Shown in pieces: positions 8,032 to 16,769 of a DNA stretch of 64,000 bases. A program made the position numbers and the translations under genes. Every line of letters starts with the position of its first letter. Within the stretch, counting starts at the first letter, position 1. The notes below the pieces were generated by a model. It saw only the letters and a list, made by a program, of their open reading frames with translations, ran no database searches and was not told the DNA's origin. Origin of the DNA: an uncultured Oscillospiraceae bacterium (GTDB lineage Bacteria; Bacillota; Clostridia; Oscillospirales; Oscillospiraceae); the NCBI GenBank assembly GCA_910589155.1, contig CAJURY010000001.1, positions 186,001 through 250,000 on the forward strand, given 5' to 3'.

Positions 8032-9789
8032 GTGTTCTCATTGCAGGAATTTTTGCAGGCGATCCATGATTTGGGCGCAATGCCTCTAACTGCCGGCGGC
8101 TTGACCTTTGGCAGTCTTTTTTGGGGAATCATTCGTTTTTTAATGCCGCTTTTGGCTTTTTTGGTGCTGTTTCGCTGCGCAAAGCCCTTGTTAGGTTTCC
8201 GAAAAGAACCGGAAATTTGGGCGTGGCTGTGTTTGCCAGACGGCAACCAGCTTCCCATTACCCACTGGGAAAACGTCATCGGCCGACACAAGCGCAGCGA
8301 TATTGTAGTGGATTACCCGACTATTTCCAGGAGCCACGCGGTTCTCACCCGGTATGACGACGGAAGCTGGACCATCAGCGACATCGGTTCCATGGGCGGC
8401 GTGACGGTCAACGGCGAAAAGGTCAGTATTTGCGCCTTGGAAGATGGGGATGTGATCAGTCTCGGTGGGCTGGACATGACTTTGGAACCCATTACCCACC
8501 ATCAGGAGGTCTACCAGACCACCTTACGCACCCAGGCTGGCAAAACCATGCGTCCTTGGTTTACGTTGATGATTTTGACGCTTTTTCAGCTTCTGGTGTG
8601 CACGCAGCTTTTGTTTACGGCGGAAGCCGAACATCTTTTGGACATAGGAAAGGGCTTCGGTTCGCTGATTGCCATTGAATGGCTGTTGTATGTGACCTTC
8701 CGTATCATAAGGCGCAAGGGCTTTGAGGTGGAGGCGCTGGCCTTTTTCCTGTCTACTATGGGCATGGCGGTAATTGCCTCGGTAAGTCCGGGAGAAGCCA
8801 TGAAGCAGATTATTGCCATGGTTTTGGGCATCGTCATTTTCCTGGTTGTGGGCTGGTCGCTGCGGGATCTGGAACGGGCGAAAAAAATGCGTTATCTGGC
8901 AGCCGGCGGCGGCTTGCTGCTTCTGGCGGTGAATCTGGCTTTCGGCGTAGAGGTGTACGGCGCGAAAAACTGGATTTTTATTGGCTCCATGTCCTTTCAG
9001 CCGTCGGAGCTTGTAAAAATCTGCTTTGTTTTCGCCGGCGCTTCCGCTATGGACCGCATTGTGACAAAGCGAAATCTGTTTTTGTTCATTGTGTATTCCG
9101 GCGTCGTATGCGGCTGTCTGGCGCTGATGAACGATTTTGGCAGCGCCGTTATCTTTTTCGCGGCGTTCCTTGTGATTGCCTATCTGCGTTCCGGCAACCT
9201 GGGTACCATTGCCCTGATGTGCTCCTCTGTTGGCATCGCCGGCCTGATGGTGGTAAAATTCAAGCCTCACGCTTTAAATCGTTTTTCTTCCTGGCGGCAT
9301 ATTTGGGAAGATCCCTACGGTCGTGGGTTCCAGCAGACGAGAGCGCTGATGTGCCTGGCGGCGGGCGGTCTTTTGGGGCTTGGCGGCGGCAACGGCAAAC
9401 TGAAAAGTATTTTCGCAGCGGATGCGGATATTGTATTTGCCACGGTGTCTGAGGAATGGGGGCTGCTTATCGGTGTCATGATGATCGCGGCGATTGTGTG
9501 CCTCGCGGTTTTCGTGGTGCGTTCTGCCAGCGTTGGCCGGAGCAGCTTTTATACCATCAGCGCCTGCGCGGCTGTGAGCATTCTCATGGTGCAAACCATT
9601 TTAAACGCTCTGGGCACGGTGGATTTTCTGCCCTTTACCGGCGTGACCTTCCCCTTTGTGTCCAACGGCGGCTCCAGTATGATGTCCGCCTGGGGGCTTC
9701 TGGCCTTTATTAAGGCGGTAGACACCCGCCAGAACGCCAGCTTTGCCATCCGGTTGCCATCTCGAAAGAAGGAGGCGGCTTATGAATAA
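8032..9789 (+). CDS. FHA domain fused to a FtsW/RodA/SpoVE family glycosyltransferase
   Basis: 585 aa. One N-terminal membrane segment (about 28-48) is followed by a cytoplasmic FHA domain (about 60-155; GR at 84-85, SxxH in ISRSH at 98-102, N127 of VNG), then about ten membrane segments of a SEDS protein with GAKNWIFIGSMSFQPSELVK, a conserved SEDS stretch, and the C-terminal PFVSNGGSSM. SEDS proteins polymerise lipid II in elongation, division or sporulation, paired with a class B PBP; FHA domains bind phosphothreonine, so Ser/Thr kinase control is likely. GTG 8032 is given; TTG 8041, with a better-spaced AGGCAGG, is an alternative. It overlaps the PBP gene by 8 nt. Confidence 0.92.
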   Translation: MFSLQEFLQAIHDLGAMPLTAGGLTFGSLFWGIIRFLMPLLAFLVLFRCAKPLLGFRKEPEIWAWLCLPDGNQLPITHWENVIGRHKRSDIVVDYPTISRSHAVLTRYDDGSWTISDIGSMGGVTVNGEKVSICALEDGDVISLGGLDMTLEPITHHQEVYQTTLRTQAGKTMRPWFTLMILTLFQLLVCTQLLFTAEAEHLLDIGKGFGSLIAIEWLLYVTFRIIRRKGFEVEALAFFLSTMGMAVIASVSPGEAMKQIIAMVLGIVIFLVVGWSLRDLERAKKMRYLAAGGGLLLLAVNLAFGVEVYGAKNWIFIGSMSFQPSELVKICFVFAGASAMDRIVTKRNLFLFIVYSGVVCGCLALMNDFGSAVIFFAAFLVIAYLRSGNLGTIALMCSSVGIAGLMVVKFKPHALNRFSSWRHIWEDPYGRGFQQTRALMCLAAGGLLGLGGGNGKLKSIFAADADIVFATVSEEWGLLIGVMMIAAIVCLAVFVVRSASVGRSSFYTISACAAVSILMVQTILNALGTVDFLPFTGVTFPFVSNGGSSMMSAWGLLAFIKAVDTRQNASFAIRLPSRKKEAAYE

Positions 9790-11149
9790 AATTGCGCTTC
9801 GCTCCAAATTTACTTTGCTTCTCGCGGCGATGCTTTGCGTCGGTATGGTCGTTTTTGTTGGAGAATATCTTTTGAACGCAAAAAAATGGGTGGTTTTTCA
9901 GGGGAGTCCTCATGTATACTCCGGTACCAGTATGAACTGCGGCGTGATTACAGATCGCACTGGGGAAGTGCTTCTGGATGCTACCGATGGTAGACAATAC
10001 GCCGACAGCGCCCTTTTGCGCCGGGCGACGCTGCATATTCTGGGCGATAGAAAGGGCAATATTCTGGCTCCCGCCGTGTCTGAGCACAGCGACCAGATGG
10101 TGGGCTTTGATTTGTTCAACGGTATTTATTCCATGAACGGCAAGGGCGGCGAGGCTACGCTTACTATCAGCGCAAGCGCCCAGAAAGCCGCGCTGGAAGC
10201 CTTGGGGGATAGAAAGGGTACTGTCGGCGTGTATAACTACCAAACCGGCGAGATTTTGTGCATGGTAACGTCCCCGAACTACGACCCGGACAATGTGCCG
10301 GACGTAAACTTTAATGAATCAGAAGAATACGAGGGTGTTTATCTCAACCGCTTTACCCAGTCTGCCTATACCCCCGGTTCTATTTTTAAGCTGGCAACCA
10401 CCGCCGCCGCCCTGGAGGAATTTGCGGACGCGGAGGAAATGATATTCCACTGCGACGGCGCCTACCAGATTGGCGGGGATACGGTTACTTGCGAAGGCGT
10501 GCACGGAGATATTAGCCTGAAAACTGCCTTGGCGCAATCTTGCAATTGCGCGTTCGCCCAGCTTTCCGAGAAATTTGACCCCGCCACGCTGCAAGCCTAT
10601 ATTGAAAAATTTCAGTTGACGGAGCCGGTGGAATTTGACGGCATTCGGACGGCCACGGGGAAATTTGACGTGACCGACGCTGCGGCAGTCAATGTGGCGT
10701 GGGCGGCCATCGGTCAGTATACGGATCTGATGAATCCCTGCCGGTATATGACCTTTATGGGCTGTATCGCCAATGGGGGAAAGGCAGCGGAGCCGTATCT
10801 GGTGGCGAATGTGACTTCCGGCGGGATTCGCCGCTATAAAGCGCCTACCCATCAGACGGATAAGGTGCTGTCCTCCGGTGCGGCGTCCATTCTTGCAAAG
10901 TGGATGCGCAACAATGTAGAGACAGTCTATGGAGACGGCAGATTCCCGGATGTTGCGGTATGCGCCAAATCCGGTACGGCGCAGGTAGGCGGCGGCAAGG
11001 AACCGAACGCCACCTTTGCGGGGTTCGTGCAGGACGCGGATTACCCGCTGGCATTTATTGTTGTAGTGGAAAACGGCGGCGCTGGCGCAAGCGCCTGTGT
11101 GCCGATTATTTCTCCTGTGCTGGAAGCCTGCATGAAGGATATGGACTAA
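9782..11149 (+). CDS. Class B penicillin-binding protein (PbpA-like transpeptidase)
   Basis: 455 aa. A single N-terminal membrane anchor (about 10-31), a short pedestal region beginning CGVITDRTGEVLLD, and a transpeptidase domain with SxxK at 200-203 (GSIFK), SxN at 253-255 (SCN) and K[ST]G at 396-398 (KSGT). It would cross-link peptidoglycan strands made by the SEDS partner encoded just upstream, whose stop it overlaps. The size and layout resemble actinobacterial PbpA rather than the larger PBP2 of rods. The AAGGAGG at 9768-9774 sets the start. Beta-lactam target. Confidence 0.92.
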   Translation: MNKIALRSKFTLLLAAMLCVGMVVFVGEYLLNAKKWVVFQGSPHVYSGTSMNCGVITDRTGEVLLDATDGRQYADSALLRRATLHILGDRKGNILAPAVSEHSDQMVGFDLFNGIYSMNGKGGEATLTISASAQKAALEALGDRKGTVGVYNYQTGEILCMVTSPNYDPDNVPDVNFNESEEYEGVYLNRFTQSAYTPGSIFKLATTAAALEEFADAEEMIFHCDGAYQIGGDTVTCEGVHGDISLKTALAQSCNCAFAQLSEKFDPATLQAYIEKFQLTEPVEFDGIRTATGKFDVTDAAAVNVAWAAIGQYTDLMNPCRYMTFMGCIANGGKAAEPYLVANVTSGGIRRYKAPTHQTDKVLSSGAASILAKWMRNNVETVYGDGRFPDVAVCAKSGTAQVGGGKEPNATFAGFVQDADYPLAFIVVVENGGAGASACVPIISPVLEACMKDMD

Positions 11150-11155
11150 TTTGAA

Positions 11156-11183
11156 AGCGGCGGAAGCAAAAGCTTCCGCCGCT
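11156..11183 (+). terminator. GC-rich stem-loop after the PBP gene
   Basis: Stem AGCGGCGGAAGC / GCTTCCGCCGCT with AAAA loop; no immediate T-run, so termination may be weak. Confidence 0.55.
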
Positions 11184-11234
11184 ATGCACGTTTTATAAGC
11201 CTTTCGCATATGCTATTGTGGGAGGCGATTTTTT

Positions 11235-11387
11235 ATGTGTCCGCAAAGAAAATTGACAGGCTGGATTTTAGCCGCCTTTGGGCTGGGAATCTTGATTGGA
11301 ACAGCCATTACCTCTACCTTTTTTGGTGTGCTTCTGGGACTCATTCTGCTGGGCTGCGGGTGCGGCTGCATGGCGAAACGCAGATAA
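11235..11387 (+). CDS. Small two-helix membrane protein (50 aa)
   Basis: ATG 11235 is preceded by GGAGG (11221-11225). The 50-aa product has a basic N-terminus (MCPQRKL), two hydrophobic stretches (about 9-24 and 27-40), a Cys/Gly cluster (GCGCGC) and a basic C-terminus (KRR). No family recognised. It is convergent with the nitroreductase gene, with 5 nt between the stops. Its good ribosome-binding site and membrane-like composition argue that it is real. Confidence 0.6.
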   Translation: MCPQRKLTGWILAAFGLGILIGTAITSTFFGVLLGLILLGCGCGCMAKRR

Positions 11388-11392
11388 CAATT

Positions 11393-11899
11393 TTATCGAT
11401 AAGATACGCAGTCCTTGAAATTGCGCCGGTGAAAATGCGCCTGGGAAGGCGCGTCATCCGCATATCCCACAAGCAAAATGGCGACAGGCTCGCAGGAAGC
11501 AGGCAATGCAAGCTCAACGCGCAGGGCTTCCGGGATAAAGTACATAATCCAGGTTGAGCCAAGCCCCAACGCAGTTGCTTCCAGCATCATATGTGTTGTT
11601 ACGATGCTTGCGTCAACAACGCCGCTGTCCTCACCGTCATAGGATCGCTTCCAGGACTTTTCCTTGTCATAACAAATCAGAAATGCAAGGGGCGCGTTGT
11701 AGTGGCATTCTGTGCATTTTTTCAAAGCTTGCAGGCCGTCTTGAGAGTGCACAACAATGATTTCCTGCGGCTGGTTATTATGAGCGGTTGGCGCTGCATT
11801 TGCTGCCATCAGGATTTTTTCAATGCTCTCTTGGGGAACTTGCGTTTCTTTGAATTTGCGAACAGAGTATCTTTTGGCAGCCAAATCTAAAAAATCCAT
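11393..11899 (-). CDS. Nitroreductase family protein
   Basis: 168 aa from ATG 11899 (MDFLDLAAKRYSVRKF, the usual beginning of this family); the in-frame ATG 11911 has its GGA adjacent to the codon and is less likely. The FMN-binding features RYSVR near the N-terminus, AAPTAHNNQP and the C-terminal GLGSTWI stretch are present. Such enzymes are small FMN-dependent NAD(P)H oxidoreductases acting on nitroaromatics, quinones or unknown substrates. It stands alone. Confidence 0.88.
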   Translation of the reverse strand: MDFLDLAAKRYSVRKFKETQVPQESIEKILMAANAAPTAHNNQPQEIIVVHSQDGLQALKKCTECHYNAPLAFLICYDKEKSWKRSYDGEDSGVVDASIVTTHMMLEATALGLGSTWIMYFIPEALRVELALPASCEPVAILLVGYADDAPSQAHFHRRNFKDCVSYR

Positions 11900-12007
11900 A
11901 TCTTTTTCCATTCCAATTTTAGTTGTTTGCGCTTATTTTAACACAATGTTTTTTAAGATGCAACAGGCAACGCTTCGTCCAGGATAAAGGAATTTGCGGC
12001 AAGGAAG

Positions 12008-12037
12008 CATATTCTTGTCCACGCTTTCATAAATACT
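12008..12037 (+). promoter_or_regulatory. Candidate SigE (mother-cell) promoter of the sipL-like gene
   Basis: ATATT at 12009-12013, 14 nt, then CATAAATACT at 12028-12037; this resembles the Bacillus/Clostridium SigE consensus (ATA-rich -35, CATAnnnT -10). Inference by eye. Confidence 0.45.
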
Positions 12038-12058
12038 ACCAGAACCAATGGAGGAGTG

Positions 12059-13570
12059 ATGAACGTGGATTTGACGTTTCAGGAAAAAAAGATGGCGTAT
12101 CTGCGCAGAATGCTGTGCCAGATTGCCGCGCAGGAGGAGACTGCCGAAACCATTATCCCGGATAGTATGCCGGACGTGGGGCGGATTGTAGGCTGCTGGG
12201 GTGTCCCGGTTCTGCGGGGGAAGGAATGGCGCTCGGACGGGATGCTGGCAAGCGGCGGCATTACGGCAAAGGTTTTGTACGTGCCGGCGGACGATGGGCA
12301 GCCCCAGGTGCTGGAAAGCTATTTGCCGTTCACCATGAAGTGGGATTTTCCCATGACAGACCGGGAAGGGAAGCTGCGGGTGGACTGCCGGCTGCGCTCT
12401 TTGGACGCCAGAATGATTAACTCCCGGAAAATTCTGCTTCGGGCAAATCTGGCCGCAAAAGGCGAGGCGTATCTGCCGGAGGAAGAAACTTTTTATACGC
12501 TGCAAAATCCTCCGAAAAATGTGGAGGTAGACGTTCGGCACTATCCCATGATTTTGCCGGTAGACTGCTGCGAAAAAAGCTTTTTGCTGGACGAGGAACT
12601 GGATTTACCCGGTACTGCGCCTGAGATTGCCAAGGTTGTCTACTACAATGTGCAGCCGGAGCTGACAGACAGCAAGGTGATGGGCAGCAAAGCGGTGTTT
12701 AAGGGCTTTGCCGCGCTGCATCTGCTGTATCTTGCCCCGGACGGACGGCTGGCCACCTGGGAATATGAAATACCGTTTTCTCAGTATGCGGAATTGGAGC
12801 AGGAATTTGAACGGGAAGAAGAATTGCAGATCGGCCTGATGTCCACCGGCGTGGAGCTGGACGCGGACGAAGAAGGAAAGCGCGTCCGCTTAAAGTGCAG
12901 CCTTTTGGCGCAATGCCTGATTTCCTCCTGCCAGGACGTGGAGGTGGTGCAGGACGCCTACAGTCTGCGCAATACTCTGGAAACCAAAAGCAAAGCGGTA
13001 GAACTGGAATCCCGGCTGGATCGGCAGCAATTCCAGCAGGTTATGCGGCAGAATGTTCCCATCAGCGGAACCGTGGCGGATGCTTCCATTTTGCCGGACT
13101 ATCCGAGACAGGAACGCAGCGGCGATACTGTACGTTTGGAAGTACCCGTATCCGGCACAGTGGTGTATTACGATGACACAGGCGCTTTGCAGGGGAAGAC
13201 GGTACATGGCCAGGCAGACTGTGAAATGAAGCTGTCCGATACCGGAAAGTGCTACGCAGACAGCGCCAGCGCCGGGCGAGTGCAGTGCAGCGCCGCCGGT
13301 GGTAATGGGGAATTGCAGGCAAGTATTCTTGTTACCGCAGATTGCTGCGCAGGGCAGGGGATGGAGACGTTATGCGGTATTACGCTGGGGGACGCTTTGC
13401 CAAGACAAGGGCAAAGACCTTCTGTGATCGTCCGCAAGGCCCCCAGAACGGAGAGCCTTTGGAATCTGGCCAAGACTTGCGGTTCCACCAGAGAAGCCAT
13501 ACAGGGCGCCAACGCCATGACGGAAGACCATGTGGAAGCTGGCACGCTGGTTTTGATTCCCACATTATAA
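12059..13570 (+). CDS. DUF3794 (SPOCS) and LysM domain protein, SipL-like spore coat morphogenesis factor
   Basis: 503 aa. Repeated DUF3794/SPOCS-like modules fill most of the protein (for example IIPDSMPDVGRIV near the N-terminus and VPISGTVADASILPDYPRQ around 330), ending in a LysM domain (about 455-503, with SLWNLAKTCGSTREAIQGAN). This is the layout of Clostridioides difficile SipL, which binds SpoIVA through its LysM domain and is needed to place the coat on the forespore. GGAGG at 12050-12054 precedes; ATG 12059 is chosen, with GTG 12065 possible. A SigE-like promoter sits upstream, which fits mother-cell expression. This is one of the best signs that the organism sporulates. Confidence 0.85.
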   Translation: MNVDLTFQEKKMAYLRRMLCQIAAQEETAETIIPDSMPDVGRIVGCWGVPVLRGKEWRSDGMLASGGITAKVLYVPADDGQPQVLESYLPFTMKWDFPMTDREGKLRVDCRLRSLDARMINSRKILLRANLAAKGEAYLPEEETFYTLQNPPKNVEVDVRHYPMILPVDCCEKSFLLDEELDLPGTAPEIAKVVYYNVQPELTDSKVMGSKAVFKGFAALHLLYLAPDGRLATWEYEIPFSQYAELEQEFEREEELQIGLMSTGVELDADEEGKRVRLKCSLLAQCLISSCQDVEVVQDAYSLRNTLETKSKAVELESRLDRQQFQQVMRQNVPISGTVADASILPDYPRQERSGDTVRLEVPVSGTVVYYDDTGALQGKTVHGQADCEMKLSDTGKCYADSASAGRVQCSAAGGNGELQASILVTADCCAGQGMETLCGITLGDALPRQGQRPSVIVRKAPRTESLWNLAKTCGSTREAIQGANAMTEDHVEAGTLVLIPTL

Positions 13571-13574
13571 GAAA

Positions 13575-13606
13575 GATCCCCCGGCTGTTGACACAGTCGG
13601 GGGATT
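13575..13606 (+). terminator. Stem-loop after the sipL-like gene
   Basis: Stem ATCCCCCGGCTG / CAGTCGGGGGAT with a 6-nt loop; poor T-run afterwards. Confidence 0.6.
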
Positions 13607-13730
13607 GCTTTACAAGACGCGCAGATTTTCATAGAAACAATACGCGGCAGCAATTTGACTGCGCAGATGGGTTCTTTTAAAAATCATGGATAATAGGCTT
13701 GTCTGTGTGTTGCTGATGGCCAATCAGAAA

Positions 13731-13766
13731 GAAACTGCCTGAAACGCTTTGTTTCAGGCAGTTTTC
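13731..13766 (-). terminator. Terminator of the pap2-nrdG-dut-ygiQ-ssb operon
   Basis: Stem AAACTGCCTGAAAC / GTTTCAGGCAGTTT with a 5-nt loop; 9 nt beyond the ssb stop, T-rich on both sides. Confidence 0.85.
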
Positions 13767-13774
13767 TATGTAGT

Positions 13775-14404
13775 TTACAAAAGCGCTTCCTCAGCTTCCA
13801 AGGGCGGTGCGGGATGAGCGGTGAGAGCGGAAATTTCATAAGTACGCCGCTCCAGCGGTCCTTCCGTCGTTTGCTTGACATAGTCCCGGCTTTGCAGTCT
13901 GCCGGTAATGGTAACCCGGTCGCCAACCTGACAGCCGGAAAGGGTGCGCGCCGTCCGCCCCCATAAAATGCAGGGTAAATAGTCGCTTCGGTGATACAAC
14001 CGGGAGACAGCCAGCATCATGTCGCAGATTTCCCGCCCCAATGGGGTTTGCCGGAAAATCGGCGGCTTACAGATTGTCCCGGTCAAAGAGACTTCATTTT
14101 GCGCCGGTTCCTCGCAGGATACTATGGCGGCGGCGAACACAAAAACCAGAAGCCGCCTCGCGCCGTCTACATGGGCGTTGTAAGAGCGAATTTCTCCTGT
14201 GACGTCCAGCATACCGCCGCCGGACAGATCGATGGCGTCCAGAAGCCGCTGGGAAGCGATGACAGGGAGAATATCAGGCGTTCCAGATAACCTGTCTACC
14301 CGCAACTCAAAGCGATAGAAGGAAATGCCCCGGTTTTCATGAGAAAAGCAGGGGAGACTTTGCAGTTCTCCGCAGATATGAATGTGATTGGCAATGTTTT
14401 CCAT
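13775..14404 (-). CDS. Single-stranded DNA-binding protein-like, two OB folds
   Basis: 209 aa. Two SSB-like segments can be read: residues ~1-95 (ICGELQSLPCFSHENRGISF, EIRSYNA) and ~100-200 (VSLTGTICKPPIFRQTPLGR, ILWGRTARTLSGCQVGDRVTITGRLQSR). The second has the classical SSB/PriB pattern; the first is divergent. This layout differs from the canonical ~150-aa SSB with an acidic tail (here the end is LEAEEALL), so it is probably an auxiliary SSB rather than the replicative one. Last gene of the operon; the site AAGAGGTGC precedes the ATG. Confidence 0.82.
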   Translation of the reverse strand: MENIANHIHICGELQSLPCFSHENRGISFYRFELRVDRLSGTPDILPVIASQRLLDAIDLSGGGMLDVTGEIRSYNAHVDGARRLLVFVFAAAIVSCEEPAQNEVSLTGTICKPPIFRQTPLGREICDMMLAVSRLYHRSDYLPCILWGRTARTLSGCQVGDRVTITGRLQSRDYVKQTTEGPLERRTYEISALTAHPAPPLEAEEALL

Positions 14405-14440
14405 ACTTGCACCTCTTTCGGTTCGTATGGAAAACTATAT

Positions 14441-16282
14441 TCAGTTCCTACAGCTTTTAGACTTACCAGTTTGCGTTTTTGCTTTGTATACGGGCTTTGC
14501 TGGAATCAGACACCTGGGGCCGTGGCCAATGAGATCCTCCCGGTGGGCGGCAATCAGCGCTTCGTGTACAAGCTTGTAGTTTTTAGGGTCGCGGTACTGG
14601 ATGAGCGCCCGCTGCATGGCTTTTTCTCTGGGGCGAGTGGGGGTATACACTGGCTCCATGGTGCGAGGATCCAGCCCAGTGTAATACATCACCGTGGAAA
14701 TGGTGGAGGGCGTGGGGTAAAAATCCTGCACCTGCTCCGGCATATAGCCCATGTCCCGTACATATTCCGCCAGCTCCACGGCTTCTTTTAAGGTGGAGCC
14801 GGGATGACTGGACATGAGATAGGGCACCAAAAATTGCTTTAAATGATTTTGCATGTTAAGCGCCTGATATTTTTCGGCAAATCGCTGATAAACGGTGTTT
14901 CTGGGCTTGCCCATGCGGTGAAGAACCGCGTCGGAAACGTGCTCCGGGGCGACCTTTAGCTGCCCGGAAACATGATAGCGGATGAGTTCTTTGAAAAAGG
15001 TATCGTTTTTATCCGCCAGCAGATAGTCAAAGCGAATGCCGCTGCGAATAAACACCTTTTTCACACCGGGAAGCGCGCGGAGCTTGCGCAAAAGCGCCAG
15101 ATAGTCCTTGTGGTCTGCCCGGAGGTTTTTGCAGGGCTGGGGATACAGGCATTGTTTACCAGAACATACGCCCTTGGTAAGCTGCTTTTCGCAGGCGGGG
15201 TAGCGGAAATTTGCCGTGGGACCGCCCACGTCGTGAATATAGCCCTTGAACTTTGGATCGCGAATCATAATCTCGGCTTCCGCTAAAATGGATTCGTGGC
15301 TTCTGGTCTGGATGATGCGCCCCTGATGGAAGGTGAGGGCGCAAAAGCTGCACCCGCCAAAGCAGCCCCGATTGGATACCAGACTGAAGCGAACCTCCTC
15401 AATAGCGGGCACGCCCCCTAGCTTTTCATAGCTGGGATGATAGGTTCGGCAGTAGGGGAGGGCGTAAACCCTGTCCATTTCCTCTGTGGAAAGGGGCTTT
15501 TGCGGGGGATTTTGCACCACAAATTCCTTGCCGTAAGGCTCGGCCAGCCGCTTTGCGGTAAAGGGATCGGTGTTGCGGTACTGGGTTTGAAAACTTTCGG
15601 CGTAGCTGTATTTGTTTTCCCGCAGGGTTTCAAAATCCGGCAAAATTACGGTGGGGAAGCTGTTGTCCAGCTCTGCGGTGCGGTAAACCGTGCCGTCGAT
15701 ATAGGTAATGTCTTTGATATTTAGACCACTGTTCAAAGCGTCCGCGATTTCAACAACGCTGCGTTCGCCCATACCATACATCAAAAGGTCGGCCTGACTG
15801 TCCAGCAAAATGGAACGCTTGAGCTTGTCCGACCAGTAGTCGTAATGGGCGAGACGGCGCAGACTGGCTTCAATGCCGCCAATGAGAATCGGCACATCCT
15901 TGTAGGTTTGCCGGATAAGGTTGCAGTAGACAATGGTAGCATAGTCCGGGCGCTTTCCCATCACACCGCCGGGAGTAAAAGCGTCTGTTTTTCGCCGGTG
16001 ATGGGTCACAGAATAATGATTCACCATGGAATCCATATTGCCCCCGGCGACAAGAAAGCCAAGGCGGGGTTTGCCCAAAACGTCGATGGAGTTCGGGTTT
16101 TTCCAGTCCGGCTGGGAGATGATGCCGACCTTATACCCTGCGCTTTCCAGCACCCGGCTGATAATGGCGTGGCCGAAGGAGGGATGGTCGATATACGCGT
16201 CTCCGATAATGTATACAAAATCGCACTGCGACCAGCCACGCTTTGCCATGTCACGTTTGGATATGGGAAGAAATTCTGCCAC
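14441..16282 (-). CDS. YgiQ family radical SAM protein
   Basis: 613 aa from GTG 16282 (VAEFLPISKRDM), supported by GGGAGGTGG just upstream; ATG 16312 has no ribosome-binding site. It contains an N-terminal YgiQ domain with GGNMDSMVNHYS and GGIEASLRRLAHYDYW, and the radical SAM CxxxCxxC at residues 307, 311 and 314 (CFGGCSFC), followed by further Cys residues (CSGKQCLYPQPC) that could bind another cluster. YgiQ proteins are widespread but without an established reaction. It lies 34 nt after dut in the same operon. Confidence 0.95.
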   Translation of the reverse strand: MAEFLPISKRDMAKRGWSQCDFVYIIGDAYIDHPSFGHAIISRVLESAGYKVGIISQPDWKNPNSIDVLGKPRLGFLVAGGNMDSMVNHYSVTHHRRKTDAFTPGGVMGKRPDYATIVYCNLIRQTYKDVPILIGGIEASLRRLAHYDYWSDKLKRSILLDSQADLLMYGMGERSVVEIADALNSGLNIKDITYIDGTVYRTAELDNSFPTVILPDFETLRENKYSYAESFQTQYRNTDPFTAKRLAEPYGKEFVVQNPPQKPLSTEEMDRVYALPYCRTYHPSYEKLGGVPAIEEVRFSLVSNRGCFGGCSFCALTFHQGRIIQTRSHESILAEAEIMIRDPKFKGYIHDVGGPTANFRYPACEKQLTKGVCSGKQCLYPQPCKNLRADHKDYLALLRKLRALPGVKKVFIRSGIRFDYLLADKNDTFFKELIRYHVSGQLKVAPEHVSDAVLHRMGKPRNTVYQRFAEKYQALNMQNHLKQFLVPYLMSSHPGSTLKEAVELAEYVRDMGYMPEQVQDFYPTPSTISTVMYYTGLDPRTMEPVYTPTRPREKAMQRALIQYRDPKNYKLVHEALIAAHREDLIGHGPRCLIPAKPVYKAKTQTGKSKSCRN

Positions 16283-16316
16283 ATTACCACCTCCCTCAAT
16301 TCGATTTTCCATGTAT

Positions 16317-16757
16317 TTATTTGATGCCGGTGGAACCGAAGCCCCCCGTGCCCCGCTGGGTATCTGAGAGATTTTCGACTTCTTGAAAGCGAACTTGCAG
16401 GCAGGGCGTAATCACAAGTTGGGCAATGCGGTCTCCAGGCTCGATGGTCTGGGGGACGCTGCTGTGATTCAACAACGCAACGGTGCATTCGCCCCGGTAG
16501 TCGCTGTCAATGACTCCAACTTTGTTGGCGGGAGCGAGTCCCTTTTTAGAGGCCAGGCCGCTCCGGGCGTATACAAGTCCCGCAAAGCCCACAGGAATTT
16601 CCATGGCAAGCCCTGTAGGGATGAAGGCTGTTTTGCCGGGCTGCAAGGCGATGGGGGCTTCCAGGCAGGCGTATAAATCCGCGCCAGCCGCGAATGCAGA
16701 ACCATAGGCGGGCAGAATCGCGTTATCCCGCAGCTTTTTAATTGCAACTTGTTCCAT
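16317..16757 (-). CDS. dut: dUTP diphosphatase
   Basis: 146 aa, trimeric dUTPase that makes dUMP and keeps uracil out of DNA. All five motifs are visible: AGADLYA, RSGLASKKG, GVIDSDYRGE, GDRIAQLVI and the C-terminal RGTGGFGSTG. AAAAGGAGAAAG precedes the ATG. It is 12 nt after nrdG, so two deoxynucleotide-metabolism genes are adjacent. Confidence 0.97.
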   Translation of the reverse strand: MEQVAIKKLRDNAILPAYGSAFAAGADLYACLEAPIALQPGKTAFIPTGLAMEIPVGFAGLVYARSGLASKKGLAPANKVGVIDSDYRGECTVALLNHSSVPQTIEPGDRIAQLVITPCLQVRFQEVENLSDTQRGTGGFGSTGIK

Positions 16758-16769
16758 TTCTTTCTCCTT

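Noticed and set aside
16021..16488. 155-codon minus-strand frame across dut and ygiQ
   Set aside because: Overlaps both conserved genes in a different frame and has no recognisable motif.
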